Notes under the pieces: generated by a model
The model's input: only the letters and a program-made list of their open reading frames with translations
Told to the model about the DNA's origin: nothing
Database searches by the model: none
Origin: Enterobacteriaceae bacterium RIT691
GTDB taxonomy: Bacteria > Pseudomonadota > Gammaproteobacteria > Enterobacterales > Enterobacteriaceae
DNA length: 64,000 nucleotides
Assembly (NCBI GenBank): GCA_009668205.1
Contig: WJYM01000003.1
Coordinates: forward strand, 248,001 to 312,000
Direction of reading: 5' to 3'
In this document: piece after piece, positions 38,640-49,042 of the stretch
Position numbering within the stretch: position 1 is the stretch's first letter
Layout of the letters: the number at the start of each line of letters is the position of its first letter
Translations under genes and position numbers: made by a program

Positions 38640-39134
38640 CTATTTATCCAGGCTGTACACCCAGTCGTCGTACCGTTTTCCATTCAGCTCGAAGGCATTT
38701 TCCAGCACCTGCGTACGTCTGAATCCGGCTTTTTCCAATACTCTCACCGAACCGCTGTTCTCTGCCAGCACCCACGCGTTAATGGTCTGTAAGCCTTCAT
38801 TGCTGAAGCCATGTTGGCAGACGGCTAAAAGTGCCTCCAGCGCATAGCCTTTTCCCCAGGCCTTCGGGAGCAGTGCGTAACCAATATCGGCTTGTTGCGG
38901 GTACAGGGCGCTAAGAGTCAGCCCGATATCGCCAACAAATTCACCCTCCAGACGACGAATGGAATAAAAACTCCCCGCCAGTCTTGATTCAAACTTCTCC
39001 AGAATTTGCGCTTCGGACTGAACGTTCCCCATATACCGGCGAACCTGAACATCACTGTGCAGCGAAAGGAAGTCCGGCCAGTCTTGCCCGGTAAGTGCGG
39101 TGAGTACCAGGCGTGAAGTGTTAAGTATTGGCAT
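38640..39134 (-). CDS. GNAT-family N-acetyltransferase (RimJ/RimL type)
   Basis: 164 residues from the ATG at 39134 (ribosome site GGGGGAT). The N-terminus ILNTSRLVLTALTGQDWPDFLSLHSDVQVRRYMG is of the RimJ/RimL subgroup; the acetyl-CoA loop region reads IGYALLPKAWGKGYALEALLAV, and NSGSVRVLEKAGFRR is the late family motif. Acceptor unknown. It starts 13 bases after the HTH protein's stop codon, so it may be the third gene of the cassette. E. coli K-12 has yfcI (rpnB) at this place instead. A longer frame to 39263 overlaps the HTH gene and is not the likely start. Confidence 0.85.
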   Translation of the reverse strand: MPILNTSRLVLTALTGQDWPDFLSLHSDVQVRRYMGNVQSEAQILEKFESRLAGSFYSIRRLEGEFVGDIGLTLSALYPQQADIGYALLPKAWGKGYALEALLAVCQHGFSNEGLQTINAWVLAENSGSVRVLEKAGFRRTQVLENAFELNGKRYDDWVYSLDK

Positions 39135-39147
39135 CAATCCCCCGGGT

Positions 39148-39708
39148 TTAATGCTGAACGGGTAGCGAATGCTGGGACTCCAACTGCTGGAGGTAACCCA
39201 GCACGACGTTTTTCTCCATGGAAGAACGGAGTTGCAGCGCCAGGTTGATGCTGTCGAGAACATGGGCGTTGGCGATGAGCGGAGAGTCAGCAGGAATACG
39301 TGCCTCTCGAGCCAGCCAGTCTACAACCGTGCGCCAGTGCCATAAAGGGGAATTGCCGGTAACCCGTTGTACTGGCCCGGGAAATTGGCGAGATCCTCGC
39401 GCGCCTTCTTTAAGCAGCGCAATGGCCTGTCGCGTTAATCCTGTTAACTCTGCGATATCGCTCAGCCCGACCAGCGTGGAATCGACAGACTCGACGCGGG
39501 CGCGAACCCCAGCAGACTCGATATCCCGGATGGCACTCAGCACGGCCTGAGCCAGAGTGGGGGCATGGCGATCGAATTCCAGATAGACGGCTGTGCCGTA
39601 AAAGCAGACCAGCGCGTCATCGCAACCTGCGGTAAAGAGGGCATCTTCTAATCCCTCGGTATCTGCCGTCACGCCTGACAGCGTCAAGGTAAAATTAAAA
39701 AGTGGCAT
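39148..39708 (-). CDS. HTH DNA-binding protein, putative antitoxin partner
   Basis: 186 residues from the ATG at 39708, which sits seven bases after AAAAGGAG; the longer frame from 39732 overlaps the upstream gene. The N-terminal 70 residues (NFTLTLSGVT, GLEDALFTAGCDDALVCFYGTAVYLEFDR, AVLSAIRDIESAG) form an alpha/beta region reminiscent of HicB-like folds; a helix-turn-helix follows (LVGLSDIAELTGLTRQAIALLKEG, about 79-102), then SPLWHWRTVVDWLARE. I recognise the family as widespread proteobacterial 'DNA-binding protein' usually paired with a small HicA-like protein. Antitoxin role is inference from pairing and HTH. Confidence 0.65.
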   Translation of the reverse strand: MPLFNFTLTLSGVTADTEGLEDALFTAGCDDALVCFYGTAVYLEFDRHAPTLAQAVLSAIRDIESAGVRARVESVDSTLVGLSDIAELTGLTRQAIALLKEGARGSRQFPGPVQRVTGNSPLWHWRTVVDWLAREARIPADSPLIANAHVLDSINLALQLRSSMEKNVVLGYLQQLESQHSLPVQH

Positions 39709-39728
39709 CGCTAACTCCTTTTCATTCT

Positions 39729-39980
39729 TCACGCTGGCAGTCCTTTCGGGGCGGTGGATTGCGGCGTGCAGCTGTTAATTTTGCGGATAATTTGCCGGGC
39801 ATGGTTCTGGGGACATGATGGCGTAGACCAGATACTCATTGCATGCTCCCGATGACCCGCGATGCCGCACCTTAACCGACCAAAACAGTGCGCACTACGA
39901 CCCCCTACCGAAAACAGCCACCCCTGACTCACGGCATACTGTATCGCTGCCCGAATATGTTTATCTGGATGTTCCTTCAT
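39729..39980 (-). CDS. Small HicA-like protein, putative toxin
   Basis: 83 residues from the ATG at 39980, eight bases after AGGA. The layout is short helix (KHIRAAIQYAVSQGW), strand, GGRSAHCFGRLRC, GHREHAMSIWSTP, and a final helix NHARQIIRKINSC, which parallels the HicA/dsRBD fold with a Gly-x-x-x-His turn (His31). Cys38, His43, His46, Trp51, His60 and Cys71 look conserved-type residues. It precedes the HTH gene by 20 bases, toxin-first as in hicAB, and has its own strong promoter with a palindrome over the -35 box. mRNA interferase activity is inference. Confidence 0.6.
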   Translation of the reverse strand: MKEHPDKHIRAAIQYAVSQGWLFSVGGRSAHCFGRLRCGIAGHREHAMSIWSTPSCPQNHARQIIRKINSCTPQSTAPKGLPA

Positions 39981-39996
39981 CTTTGTTGTCCTGTGC

Positions 39997-40026
39997 AGTA
40001 TGAGAAGACTGTTGACGGATGTCAAC
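39997..40026 (-). promoter_or_regulatory. Sigma-70 promoter and operator of the HicA-like cassette
   Basis: On the minus strand, TTGACA (40020-40025) is followed after 17 bases by CATACT (39997-40002), a good sigma-70 promoter 17 bases before the small gene's start codon. The perfect palindrome GTTGAC-GGAT-GTCAAC (40011-40026) covers the -35 box, fitting autorepression by the HTH protein. The predicted leader is only about 10 bases. Confidence 0.65.
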
Positions 40027-40141
40027 GATTATTTTGAGTGAAAAATCACCGCTTATTGCACGGAGAGTATCCGCATCAGCGGTAAAACGCTTGAGAAAGA
40101 CCGGCTCGGTGAAGAGATTATTTAAAGATTGCGTAGTGCAT

Positions 40142-40169
40142 TCCAGTGCACGCAAATGATTGCACTGGA
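40142..40169. repeat. Inverted repeat between yfcH and the HicA-like cassette
   Basis: TCCAGTGCA (40142-40150) and TGCACTGGA (40161-40169) are perfect inverted copies around a 10-base spacer; a further direct AGTGCA at 40135-40140 lies ten bases before the copy at 40145. It may be a second operator or the end-of-transcript hairpin of yfcH; no T tract follows on either strand. Confidence 0.5.
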
Positions 40170-40188
40170 CGTTGCATACTAGGGGAAG

Positions 40189-41085
40189 TTATCGGGTGAG
40201 AACGTCGGCTAACGCTTCTTCAAGATCGTACCAGCGGAAGACAAACCCTGCATCTTCAAGGCGTTTGGGCAGAGCACGTTGGCCTCCTAACACCAGCACT
40301 GACGATTCGCCCATTAACAATCTGATGGCTGTCGCTGGGGCACGGAGTACTGCTGGGCGTTTAAGAATATGCCCGAGGGCATGAGCAAATTGCTCATTAT
40401 GCACCGGGTAAGGGGATACCATATTGAAAGGGCCACGAAGGGGATTATTCAGAAGCCAGAGAATACCGTTAACCATATCGTCGATATGGATCCAGGCCAG
40501 ATACTGACGCCCGTTACCGATGGGGCCACCCAGTCCAAGCTTAAAGGGGGGGACCATTTTGCCGAGAATTCCCCCTTGTGGCGCCAGTACAACGCCTGTG
40601 CGCAACAGGCAAACACGCGTCGTCTCGCTTTGCGCTTCACAGGCTATTTGCTCCCAGCGCGCGCACAATTTATGGGTGAATTCGTTGTGTGGGGGTTCTT
40701 CTTCGGTGACAACCACTTCGCCCAGGTCGCCGTAATATCCCGCGGCGGAGCCGGAGATAAGCACTTCAGGCGGTTTTACGCTGGCAGCAAACAAATCAAC
40801 CAGCTGCTGAGTGATTTGCCAGCGGCTTTGGCACAGTCGCTGTTTTTGTTCTTCCGTCCAGCGCTTATCCGCGATGGGTTCGCCTGCAAGATTGATTACC
40901 GCGTCGATACCCTCAAGATTTTTCTGGTCGCTCAATCCTTTCCAAATCTCGACATCAGCGCGTAGCCGCTGCCGTGCTTTCTCTGGCGAGCGGGTGACAA
41001 CCGTCACGCTATGCCCCAGTTCAAGCAGTTTCGGAATCAAATGGCGACCAATCAGGCCGGTACCGCCGGTAATCAGAATCTTCAT
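40189..41085 (-). CDS. yfcH: YfcH, SDR39U1-type NAD(P)-dependent epimerase homologue
   Basis: 298 residues (E. coli 297). Extended-SDR NAD(P) motif [23 protein letters not shown] at the N-terminus, [31 protein letters not shown] and a DUF1731-like C-terminus ([38 protein letters not shown]). Substrate unknown; paralogues include eukaryotic SDR39U1. Ribosome site GGAGG upstream. It is 18 bases downstream of folX, likely cotranscribed. Confidence 0.92.
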   Translation of the reverse strand: MKILITGGTGLIGRHLIPKLLELGHSVTVVTRSPEKARQRLRADVEIWKGLSDQKNLEGIDAVINLAGEPIADKRWTEEQKQRLCQSRWQITQQLVDLFAASVKPPEVLISGSAAGYYGDLGEVVVTEEEPPHNEFTHKLCARWEQIACEAQSETTRVCLLRTGVVLAPQGGILGKMVPPFKLGLGGPIGNGRQYLAWIHIDDMVNGILWLLNNPLRGPFNMVSPYPVHNEQFAHALGHILKRPAVLRAPATAIRLLMGESSVLVLGGQRALPKRLEDAGFVFRWYDLEEALADVLTR

Positions 41086-41103
41086 GCAACCTCCAGGTTG
41101 CGC

Positions 41104-41466
41104 TTAACGTCGCCAGCTCATGGTCATTGAGACGGAATCGGCATACCGCAGCGCGTGAAGTTTATCGATCTCCACTTCAGCATAAGTGACCCACGGGTGA
41201 TCGCATGCGATGTCGAGCACATCCTGAGTTAATTTTTCTAACAAAGAGAAGCGGTTATTCTCGACATGCTGAATGATGCCTTTGGTAATGGTGCGATAAT
41301 TCAGCGCATCGTTAATGTCTTCACTGTTCCGCGCTTTATCTGCCGGATAGTGAATAGCGACATTGACGACGATATCCTGGCGGTTAGCTATCTCTTCTTC
41401 TTTGATACCGATAAACGTTCTCAGGCGCAGGTTCTTGATACGAATAATGGCGTCTGGCTGGGACAT
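41104..41466 (-). CDS. folX: FolX, dihydroneopterin triphosphate 2'-epimerase
   Basis: 120 residues from the ATG at 41466 (AGGAGG ribosome site), same as E. coli. DHNA/FolX fold with [54 protein letters not shown] and [17 protein letters not shown]. It epimerises dihydroneopterin triphosphate to dihydromonapterin triphosphate. Leads the folX-yfcH pair. Confidence 0.95.
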   Translation of the reverse strand: MSQPDAIIRIKNLRLRTFIGIKEEEIANRQDIVVNVAIHYPADKARNSEDINDALNYRTITKGIIQHVENNRFSLLEKLTQDVLDIACDHPWVTYAEVEIDKLHALRYADSVSMTMSWRR

Positions 41467-41516
41467 TGCAGGTTTCCTCCTTGTTATAATTCCCGTCATC
41501 ATACAACAAACTTCTT

Positions 41517-42146
41517 TCAGTTCGAGTGTGCCAATTGCATCGCGCGTTCTGTCGCTGGACGATGGCGAATGCGTTCAAACCAGTTGTTTACGGCTGGAAA
41601 ATTTTGCAGATCGATTCGCTGGCGCTGGTGGGCGTTGATCCACGGCCAGCAGGCAATGTCCGCAATGCTGTAATGTTCTCCGCCAAGCCAGGGGAAAGAT
41701 TCCAGCCTTTTGTTGAGCACATTGTATAAACGCAGCGTCTCAACCTGATAGCGTTCAATGGCATACGGCACGGGCTGTGGTGCAAAGTGGTTAAAATGAT
41801 GGTTCTGCCCGAGCATAGGACCCAGACCCCCCACCTGCCAGAATAACCACTGCAGTATCGTATGCCGTTCTCGTAGCTCTCCACTTAACAATTTCCCCGA
41901 CTTTTCCGCCAGATAGAGCAGGATCTCACCAGACTCAAAGAGACTCAGCGGCGCGCCGCCATCGGCAGGAACGTGATCAACAATAGCCGGGATTTTATTA
42001 TTCGGGGAGAGCGAAAGAAATTCAGGCCGGAACTGGTCTCCTTTGCCTATATCCACCCGTATCAAACGATAAGCCAACTGCGCCTCTTCCAGAAACAACG
42101 TGATCTTATGGCCGTTAGGGGTTGGGGCGTAGTAGAGATCGATCAT
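41517..42146 (-). CDS. yfcG: YfcG, GST-like disulfide-bond oxidoreductase
   Basis: 209 residues (E. coli 215). GST Nu-class N-terminal thioredoxin fold [22 protein letters not shown], with the active-site Thr-Pro-Asn, and [34 protein letters not shown], followed by the all-helical domain. Uses glutathione in disulfide-bond reductase reactions. Divergent from yfcF, another GST homologue. Confidence 0.94.
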   Translation of the reverse strand: MIDLYYAPTPNGHKITLFLEEAQLAYRLIRVDIGKGDQFRPEFLSLSPNNKIPAIVDHVPADGGAPLSLFESGEILLYLAEKSGKLLSGELRERHTILQWLFWQVGGLGPMLGQNHHFNHFAPQPVPYAIERYQVETLRLYNVLNKRLESFPWLGGEHYSIADIACWPWINAHQRQRIDLQNFPAVNNWFERIRHRPATERAMQLAHSN

Positions 42147-42254
42147 TTTGACTCCCGTTGTTGGGCGATAGGGGTAATAAATGCAGTATAGGCTGCTACA
42201 ACAATTGTGTGAGTTTTCATCAAGTGACAGTGAGCGGAAGACGCGTTATGTTGA

Positions 42255-42929
<675 letters not shown>

Positions 42930-42983
42930 TTCCACGGCTATAATCCGTTATGATAGTGCGGTTTTATCGTGGAGGAAGAATTG

Positions 42984-43535
42984 ATGAAACTGATGTTTGC
43001 GTCAGACATTCACGGATCTTTGCCGGCGACCGAAAGCGTACTGTCTCTGTTCGCGCAAAGTGGGGCGAAGTATCTGGTGATTCTTGGGGACGTGCTGAAC
43101 CACGGCCCGCGAAATGCGCTTCCTGAAGGCTATGCGCCAGCCCAAGTGGCTGAACGGCTGAATACTGTTGCCGACAGGATTATTGCCGTCAGAGGCAATT
43201 GTGACAGTGAAGTGGATCAGATGCTGCTTCATTTTCCGCTCACCGCGCCCTGGCAGCAGGTGGTCACAGAAGCACGTCGTCTTTTCCTGACGCATGGTCA
43301 TCTGTTTGGACCAGATAATCTCCCTGCTTTAACGGCTGGCGATGTGTTGATTTATGGTCATACTCATATTCCGGTCGCGGCGTTTAAGGGTGACATCTTC
43401 CATTTTAATCCAGGTTCCGTGAGCATCCCAAAAGGGGGCTTCGAGGCCAGCTATGGCTTGATGGATGAGAATAAATTGCAGGTTTTAGCACTCAATGATC
43501 AACGGGTTATTGCAGAGGTGACGTTTAACCCGTAA
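42984..43535 (+). CDS. yfcE: YfcE, manganese phosphodiesterase
   Basis: 183 residues from the ATG at 42984, eight bases after GGAGG. Calcineurin-type metallophosphoesterase motifs in order: ASDIHG, GDVLNHG, RGNCDSEVDQ, LTHGHLFG and YGHTHIPV. Cleaves phosphodiesters in vitro with Mn2+; natural substrate unknown. An in-frame GTG at 42969 overlaps the ribosome site and is unlikely. Confidence 0.93.
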   Translation: MKLMFASDIHGSLPATESVLSLFAQSGAKYLVILGDVLNHGPRNALPEGYAPAQVAERLNTVADRIIAVRGNCDSEVDQMLLHFPLTAPWQQVVTEARRLFLTHGHLFGPDNLPALTAGDVLIYGHTHIPVAAFKGDIFHFNPGSVSIPKGGFEASYGLMDENKLQVLALNDQRVIAEVTFNP

Positions 43536-43591
43536 TTTACCCGGCAACCGCAAACGCGCCGCCGAGAGCGCTTTAGAGAGAAGGTTTTCTG

Positions 43592-44134
43592 ATGGTAGAG
43601 CAGAATTTGGCAAGCACGGAATGGGTGGATATCGTCAACGAAGACAATGAGGTCATTGCTCAGGCCAGCCGCGAGCAAATGCGTGCGCAGTCGCTGCGTC
43701 ATCGCGCCACCTACATTGTGGTTCATGATGGTATGGGAAAAATTCTGGTGCAGCGTCGCACAGAAACGAAAGATTTCATGCCTGGCATGTTGGATGCAAC
43801 CGCTGGCGGCGTTGTGCAGTCTGACGAGCAACTGCTGGAATCCGCTCGTCGTGAAGCGGAAGAAGAGCTGGGGATTGCAGGCGTGCCGTTTGCCGATCAC
43901 GGTCAGTTCTATTTTGAAGATAAGCATTGCCGGGTTTGGGGCAGTTTATTCAGCTGTGTTTCCCATGGACCCTTCGCTCTGCAGGAAGAGGAAGTCAGCG
44001 AAGTCTGCTGGCTGACACCAGAAGAGATCACCGCACGCTGTGACGAATTCACTCAGGATTCACTGAAGGCGCTGGCACTGTGGATGAGCCGCAACGCCAA
44101 TAACGACGTCCCGGAAGAAGAAGCTGCGGATTGA
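43592..44134 (+). CDS. yfcD: YfcD, Nudix hydrolase (IPP isomerase-like)
   Basis: 180 residues, as in E. coli. Complete Nudix box [24 protein letters not shown] fits GX5EX7REUXEEXGU. The N-terminal [34 protein letters not shown] is similar to isopentenyl-diphosphate isomerase-type Nudix proteins. Hydrolase of an unknown nucleoside diphosphate derivative. Convergent with pta, sharing a bidirectional terminator. Confidence 0.92.
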   Translation: MVEQNLASTEWVDIVNEDNEVIAQASREQMRAQSLRHRATYIVVHDGMGKILVQRRTETKDFMPGMLDATAGGVVQSDEQLLESARREAEEELGIAGVPFADHGQFYFEDKHCRVWGSLFSCVSHGPFALQEEEVSEVCWLTPEEITARCDEFTQDSLKALALWMSRNANNDVPEEEAAD

Positions 44135-44189
44135 TGTAAATCGCTTTCCGCTGGGAAGCGACATTGTCGTACGTGGTAAACGTGCAATA

Positions 44190-44217
44190 AAAAAGACAGC
44201 CATCAGGCTGCCTTTTT
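44190..44217. terminator. Bidirectional terminator between yfcD and pta
   Basis: AAAAAG-A-CAGCC, ATCA loop, GGCTG-C-CTTTTT: GC stem flanked by A tract on one side and T tract on the other, so it works for both convergent transcripts. Confidence 0.9.
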
Positions 44218-44231
44218 GCTTTCAGCGGAGA

Positions 44232-46373
44232 TTAGTCCTGCTGAGAAGACTGGATCGCGGTCAGAGCGATGGTATAGACGATATCGTCAACCAGTGCGCC
44301 ACGAGACAGGTCGTTCACCGGCTTACGCATACCCTGCAGCATTGGCCCGATGGAGATCAGGTCAGCAGAACGCTGTACGGCTTTGTAAGTGGTGTTACCG
44401 GTGTTCAGGTCTGGGAAGATGAACACGGTCGCGCGACCAGCAACCGGAGAGTTCGGCGCTTTGGATTTCGCAACGTCAGCCATCACGGCAGCATCGTACT
44501 GCAGTGGGCCGTCGATCATCAGGTCAGGACGTTTTTCCTGCGCCAGACGCGTCGCTTCGCGAACTTTCTCTACATCGCTACCTGCACCTGAGGTACCGGT
44601 GGAGTAGGAGAGCATCGCAACACGCGGTTCTATACCGAAGGCAATCGCAGAATCTGCAGACTGAATAGCGATCTCAGCCAGCTGTTCAGCGGTTGGGTCC
44701 GGGTTGATCGCACAGTCGCCGTACACGTAAACCTGTTCCGGCAGCAGCATGAAGAACACGGAAGAAACCAGAGAGCTGCCCGGTGCAGTTTTGATCAGCT
44801 GCAGCGGTGGACGGATGGTGTTGGCCGTGGTGTGAACCGCGCCAGAAACCAGACCGTCAACTTCGTTTTGTTCCAGCATCAGGGTGCCGAGAACCACGTT
44901 GTCTTCCAGCTGCTCGCGAGCAACCGCTTCGGTCATGCCTTTGCTCTTACGCAGTTCAACCAGACGGGCAACGTAGCTTTCACGTACCACTTCTGGATCG
45001 ACGATTTCGATACCCGCACCCAGTTCAACACCCTGGTCTGCCGCAACACGGTTAATTTCATCCGGGTTACCCAGCAGGATACAGGTCGCGATACCGCGCT
45101 CAGCACAGATAGCCGCAGCTTTAACTGTACGTGGTTCGTCACCTTCAGGCAGAACAACGCGTTTGCCCGCTTTACGTGCCAGCTCAGTCAGCTGATAACG
45201 GAACGCTGGTGGAGACAGGCGACGGCTACGCTCAGAGGTGGCGGTCAGGGATTCGATCCAGTTTGCATCGATGTGGCTTGCCACATATTCCTGAACTTTC
45301 TCAATACGCTCGTGGTCATCAACCGGCACTTCCAGGTTGAAGCTCTGCAGGCTCAGAGAGGTCTGCCAGGTGTTGGTGTTGACCATGAAGACCGGCAGGC
45401 CAGTCGCGAACGCGCGTTCGCACAGCTTATTGACGCGCGCATCCATTTCGTAGGCACCGGTCAACAGAATTGCGCCGATTTCTACGCCATTCATTGCTGC
45501 GAGGCACGCAGCAACCAGCACGTCAGGACGGTCTGCGGAGGTAACCAGCAGAGAGCCTGCGCGGAAGTGTTCCAGCATGTGCGGAATTGAACGTGCACAG
45601 AAGGTCACGGACTTCACGCGACGGGTGTTGATGTCACCTTCGTTAACGATGGTAGCATTCAGGTGGCGAGCCATGTCGATTGCGCGGGTGGCAATCAGGT
45701 CGAAGCTCCACGGCACCGCGCCGAGCATCGGCAGTGGGCTGGAAGCCGCGAGTTCTGCCGGATTGATTTTCACGACGGTCGCTTTGGACGAGTCGTCGAA
45801 AATCTCGGACAGGTCAGGGCGAGTACGGCCCTGGTCATCCACTGGCGCGTTCAGTTTGTTAACGATAACGCCGGTGATGTTGGTGTTTTTCGCGCCGCCG
45901 AAGCTGTTGCGAGTCAGCTCGATACGCTCTTTCAGCTCTTCCTGAGTGTCGGTGCCCTGTGACATCACGAACACGATTTCAGCATTCAGGGTTTTCGCAA
46001 TCTCGTAGTTCAGAGACTGAGCGAACTGATGCTTACGCGTTGGAACCAGGCCTTCTACCAGCACCACTTCAGCATCCTGAGTGTTAGCGTGGTAGTTCGC
46101 GATGATCTCTTCCATCAGCACGTCATTCTGGTTGCTGGACAGCAGAGACTCAACGTGGCTCATCTTCAGCGGTTCAGCGGCTGGCAGATTGGAGTTTGCA
46201 CGCACGATAGTGGTGGTCTGGTCTGGGGCATCGCCACCGGCACGGGGTTGAGCGATTGGCTTAAAGACGCTCAGACGAACGCCTTTGCGTTCCATAGCAC
46301 GGATAACGCCAAGGCTGACGCTGGTCAGGCCGACGCTGGTTCCGGTAGGGATCAGCATAATTGTACGGGACAC
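44232..46373 (-). CDS. pta: Pta, phosphate acetyltransferase
   Basis: 713 residues (E. coli 714). Three parts: an N-terminal DRTGG/P-loop-like regulatory domain ([18 protein letters not shown], no full catalytic use), a DRTGG middle domain, and the C-terminal phosphotransacetylase catalytic domain from about 390 ([37 protein letters not shown]). Interconverts acetyl-CoA and acetyl phosphate. Operon with ackA (81-base gap with hairpin). Confidence 0.97.
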   Translation of the reverse strand: MSRTIMLIPTGTSVGLTSVSLGVIRAMERKGVRLSVFKPIAQPRAGGDAPDQTTTIVRANSNLPAAEPLKMSHVESLLSSNQNDVLMEEIIANYHANTQDAEVVLVEGLVPTRKHQFAQSLNYEIAKTLNAEIVFVMSQGTDTQEELKERIELTRNSFGGAKNTNITGVIVNKLNAPVDDQGRTRPDLSEIFDDSSKATVVKINPAELAASSPLPMLGAVPWSFDLIATRAIDMARHLNATIVNEGDINTRRVKSVTFCARSIPHMLEHFRAGSLLVTSADRPDVLVAACLAAMNGVEIGAILLTGAYEMDARVNKLCERAFATGLPVFMVNTNTWQTSLSLQSFNLEVPVDDHERIEKVQEYVASHIDANWIESLTATSERSRRLSPPAFRYQLTELARKAGKRVVLPEGDEPRTVKAAAICAERGIATCILLGNPDEINRVAADQGVELGAGIEIVDPEVVRESYVARLVELRKSKGMTEAVAREQLEDNVVLGTLMLEQNEVDGLVSGAVHTTANTIRPPLQLIKTAPGSSLVSSVFFMLLPEQVYVYGDCAINPDPTAEQLAEIAIQSADSAIAFGIEPRVAMLSYSTGTSGAGSDVEKVREATRLAQEKRPDLMIDGPLQYDAAVMADVAKSKAPNSPVAGRATVFIFPDLNTGNTTYKAVQRSADLISIGPMLQGMRKPVNDLSRGALVDDIVYTIALTAIQSSQQD

Positions 46374-46421
46374 GGTTTATCCTCTTTCGTAACCGCCAGG
46401 GGTTGGCGGGAGACAAAACAG

Positions 46422-46444
46422 CACCGCCAGCTAGGCTGGCGGTG
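46422..46444 (-). repeat. Intercistronic hairpin between ackA and pta
   Basis: CACCGCCAGC (46422-46431) and GCTGGCGGTG (46435-46444) form a perfect 10-pair stem with a 3-base loop. Only a short T run (TGTTTTG) follows on the transcribed strand. Likely an attenuator or stabiliser that sets the ackA:pta ratio. Confidence 0.65.
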
Positions 46445-46454
46445 TGGAGTGGAA

Positions 46455-47657
46455 TCAGGCAGTCAGACGAGCGGCGTCTTGTGCGATAACCAATTCTTCG
46501 TTGGTCGGGATGACCACGGCAGGGCGGGTGCCTTCTTTGTTGATGAAGCCAGACTTGCCGAAACGGGCAGCCAGGTTACGCTCGTGATCAACTTCGAAGC
46601 CCAGAACGCCCAGTTTGCCCAGGGACAGTTCGCGAACCATCGCGGCGTTTTCACCGATACCACCGGTGAACACAACGGCGTCCAGACGACCGTCCATCAG
46701 TGCAGTGTAAGAACCGATGTATTTCGCCAGACGGTGGCAGTAAACGTCCATTGCACGCTTAGCGTCGGCTTTGGTTTCGTAGTTGTCTTCAACATAACGG
46801 CAGTCGCTGGTGACTTCGGTCAGGCCCAGCAGGCCAGACTCTTTGGTCAGCATTTTGTTGATAGCATCAACGCTCATGCCCAGGGTGTCGTGCAGATGGA
46901 AGATGATCGCCGGGTCGATATCACCGGAACGAGTTCCCATCACCAGACCTTCCAGCGGGGTCAGACCCATAGAAGTATCCACACATTCGCCGTTACGAAT
47001 AGCAGAAACAGAACCACCGTTGCCCAGGTGGCAAGTGATGATGTTCAGTTCTTCAACCGGCTTATTCAGAACTTTAGCGGCTTCCTGAGTCACGAAGAAG
47101 TGGCTGGTGCCGTGTGCGCCATAGCGACGAACGCCGTGCTCTTTGTACAGGTTGTACGGTAGGGCATACAGGTATGACTCTTCTGGCATGGTCTGATGGA
47201 ACGCGGTGTCGAAGACAGCAACGTTCTTGTTTTTCAGGTTCGGGAAGGATTTCAGCGCTTCCGCGATGCCGATCAGGTGTGCAGGGTTGTGCAGTGGTGC
47301 AAAAGAGGCTGCATCTTTGATACCCTGAATAACGGAATCATCGATAACCACAGAGCCGGTGTACTTCTCGCCGCCGTGAACAACACGGTGACCGATAGCC
47401 GCCAGCTGAGCAGACAGTTCTGGTTTTTGTGCCAGAATAGTGTTAACGATAAAGTTAAGCGCTTCACTGTGAGCGGCGCCTGCACCTAAAGCCGCTTCCT
47501 GTTTGCCGCCATCCATTTTCCACTTGATACGTGCTTCTGGGAGATGGAAACATTCGGCCAAACCAGAAAGGTACTCTTCACCGTTGATTGCATCAATGAC
47601 TGCAAATTTCAGGGAGGAGCTACCGCAGTTCAGAACCAGTACTAACTTACTCGACAT
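46455..47657 (-). CDS. ackA: AckA, acetate kinase
   Basis: 400 residues, as in E. coli. Acetate/propionate kinase signatures: [16 protein letters not shown] (N-terminal phosphate-binding loop), [13 protein letters not shown] with catalytic His, [14 protein letters not shown] and [14 protein letters not shown]. Converts acetyl phosphate and ADP to acetate and ATP. First gene of the ackA-pta operon; a predicted FNR site is upstream. Confidence 0.98.
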   Translation of the reverse strand: MSSKLVLVLNCGSSSLKFAVIDAINGEEYLSGLAECFHLPEARIKWKMDGGKQEAALGAGAAHSEALNFIVNTILAQKPELSAQLAAIGHRVVHGGEKYTGSVVIDDSVIQGIKDAASFAPLHNPAHLIGIAEALKSFPNLKNKNVAVFDTAFHQTMPEESYLYALPYNLYKEHGVRRYGAHGTSHFFVTQEAAKVLNKPVEELNIITCHLGNGGSVSAIRNGECVDTSMGLTPLEGLVMGTRSGDIDPAIIFHLHDTLGMSVDAINKMLTKESGLLGLTEVTSDCRYVEDNYETKADAKRAMDVYCHRLAKYIGSYTALMDGRLDAVVFTGGIGENAAMVRELSLGKLGVLGFEVDHERNLAARFGKSGFINKEGTRPAVVIPTNEELVIAQDAARLTA

Positions 47658-47996
47658 GGAAGTACCTATTATCTTATGTGGCTAAAAAAACGTCAGTGAG
47701 TCAAAGAGCGTAGCGCAGGATGAGACTGACATTTATGATTAACATCATGCAGGATACTTTTATCCGGCATGACGAAGAAAATTCTGGTGATTCATCATCC
47801 AGTTTTGCACAGTTTTCAGCCAATGGCAGAATATGCAATAATTTGACGAATCGTGAGATGAGGTCTACGCCTTCTCTCAAGCGGCACAGGATACCTGATT
47901 GCCGCCTTTATTGGCAAAATCTTTTGAACGTTGTCATGCTCAGTTGTTGTTTTACGAAAAATTTTGATTTTTTATCTGTGAAGTTGAGGTAACGCC
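47658..47996. promoter_or_regulatory. ackA-yfbV divergent intergenic region
   Basis: 339 bases, A/T-rich. An FNR-like site is at 47735-47748 (ATGAT-TAAC-ATCAT, 8 of 10 consensus positions, symmetric). A candidate ackA -35 TTGACT lies on the minus strand near 47700. No conserved gene seen; a 90-codon plus-strand frame (47720-47992) has no recognisable features. Confidence 0.5.
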
Positions 47997-48452
47997 ATGT
48001 CGACACCCGATAACCGCCCGGTCAGCTTTTTTAGTTTGTTCCGCCGTGGGCAGCACTACTCAAAGACGTGGCCGATGGAAAAACGCCTTGCCCCCGTATT
48101 TGTTGAAAATCGGGTCATCCGTGCCACCCGCCACGCTATTCGCTTCATGCCGCCTGTTGCTGTGTTTACGCTGTGCTGGCAAATTGCCCTCGGCGGCCAG
48201 CTGGGCCCGGCAGTGGCGACAGCCCTGTTCGCCCTGAGCCTGCCGATGCAGGGAATGTGGTGGCTGGGTAAGCGTTCAGTTACGCCGCTGCCACCGTCAA
48301 TCCTCAACTGGTTCTATGAAGTGCGTGGAAAATTGCAGGAATCTGGCCAGGCGCTGACGCCGGTAGAAGGCAAGCCTGATTACCAGGCGCTGGCCGACAC
48401 GCTGAAACGCGCCTTCAAACAGCTGGATAAAACTTTTCTTGATGATTTGTAA
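47997..48452 (+). CDS. yfbV: YfbV, UPF0208 inner-membrane protein
   Basis: 151 residues, as in E. coli. Two hydrophobic segments ([41 protein letters not shown]), then a soluble C-terminal helix. In E. coli it contributes to insulation of the Ter macrodomain. A terminator follows. Confidence 0.93.
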   Translation: MSTPDNRPVSFFSLFRRGQHYSKTWPMEKRLAPVFVENRVIRATRHAIRFMPPVAVFTLCWQIALGGQLGPAVATALFALSLPMQGMWWLGKRSVTPLPPSILNWFYEVRGKLQESGQALTPVEGKPDYQALADTLKRAFKQLDKTFLDDL

Positions 48453-48478
48453 TTAACTATCAAAAACGCATATAAAAG

Positions 48479-48507
48479 AGGGCATACAGAATGTAAGCCC
48501 TTTTTTT
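48479..48507 (+). terminator. Rho-independent terminator after yfbV
   Basis: AGGGC-A-TACA (48479-48488) pairs with TGTA-A-GCCCT (48492-48501), followed by seven T residues. Confidence 0.85.
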
Positions 48508-48518
48508 CATGCCGTTAG

Positions 48519-49031
<513 letters not shown>

Positions 49032-49042
49032 CGGAGGCCGCT

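Noticed and set aside
38640-39134. GNAT gene as a TacT/AtaT-type toxin
   Set aside because: The N-terminus is of the RimJ/RimL group and the adjacent HTH protein is not an RHH/DUF1778 antitoxin; kept only as a possible cassette passenger.
39961-40155. 64-codon minus-strand frame upstream of the HicA-like gene
   Set aside because: TTG start, no ribosome site, overlaps the small gene's start, and the cassette promoter lies inside it.
46029-47162. Plus-strand open frame (377 codons) across pta and ackA
   Set aside because: Runs antisense to two conserved genes and across their junction; no family match.
47720-47992. 90-codon frame between ackA and yfbV
   Set aside because: No ribosome site or conserved features; it covers the ackA promoter and FNR-like site.
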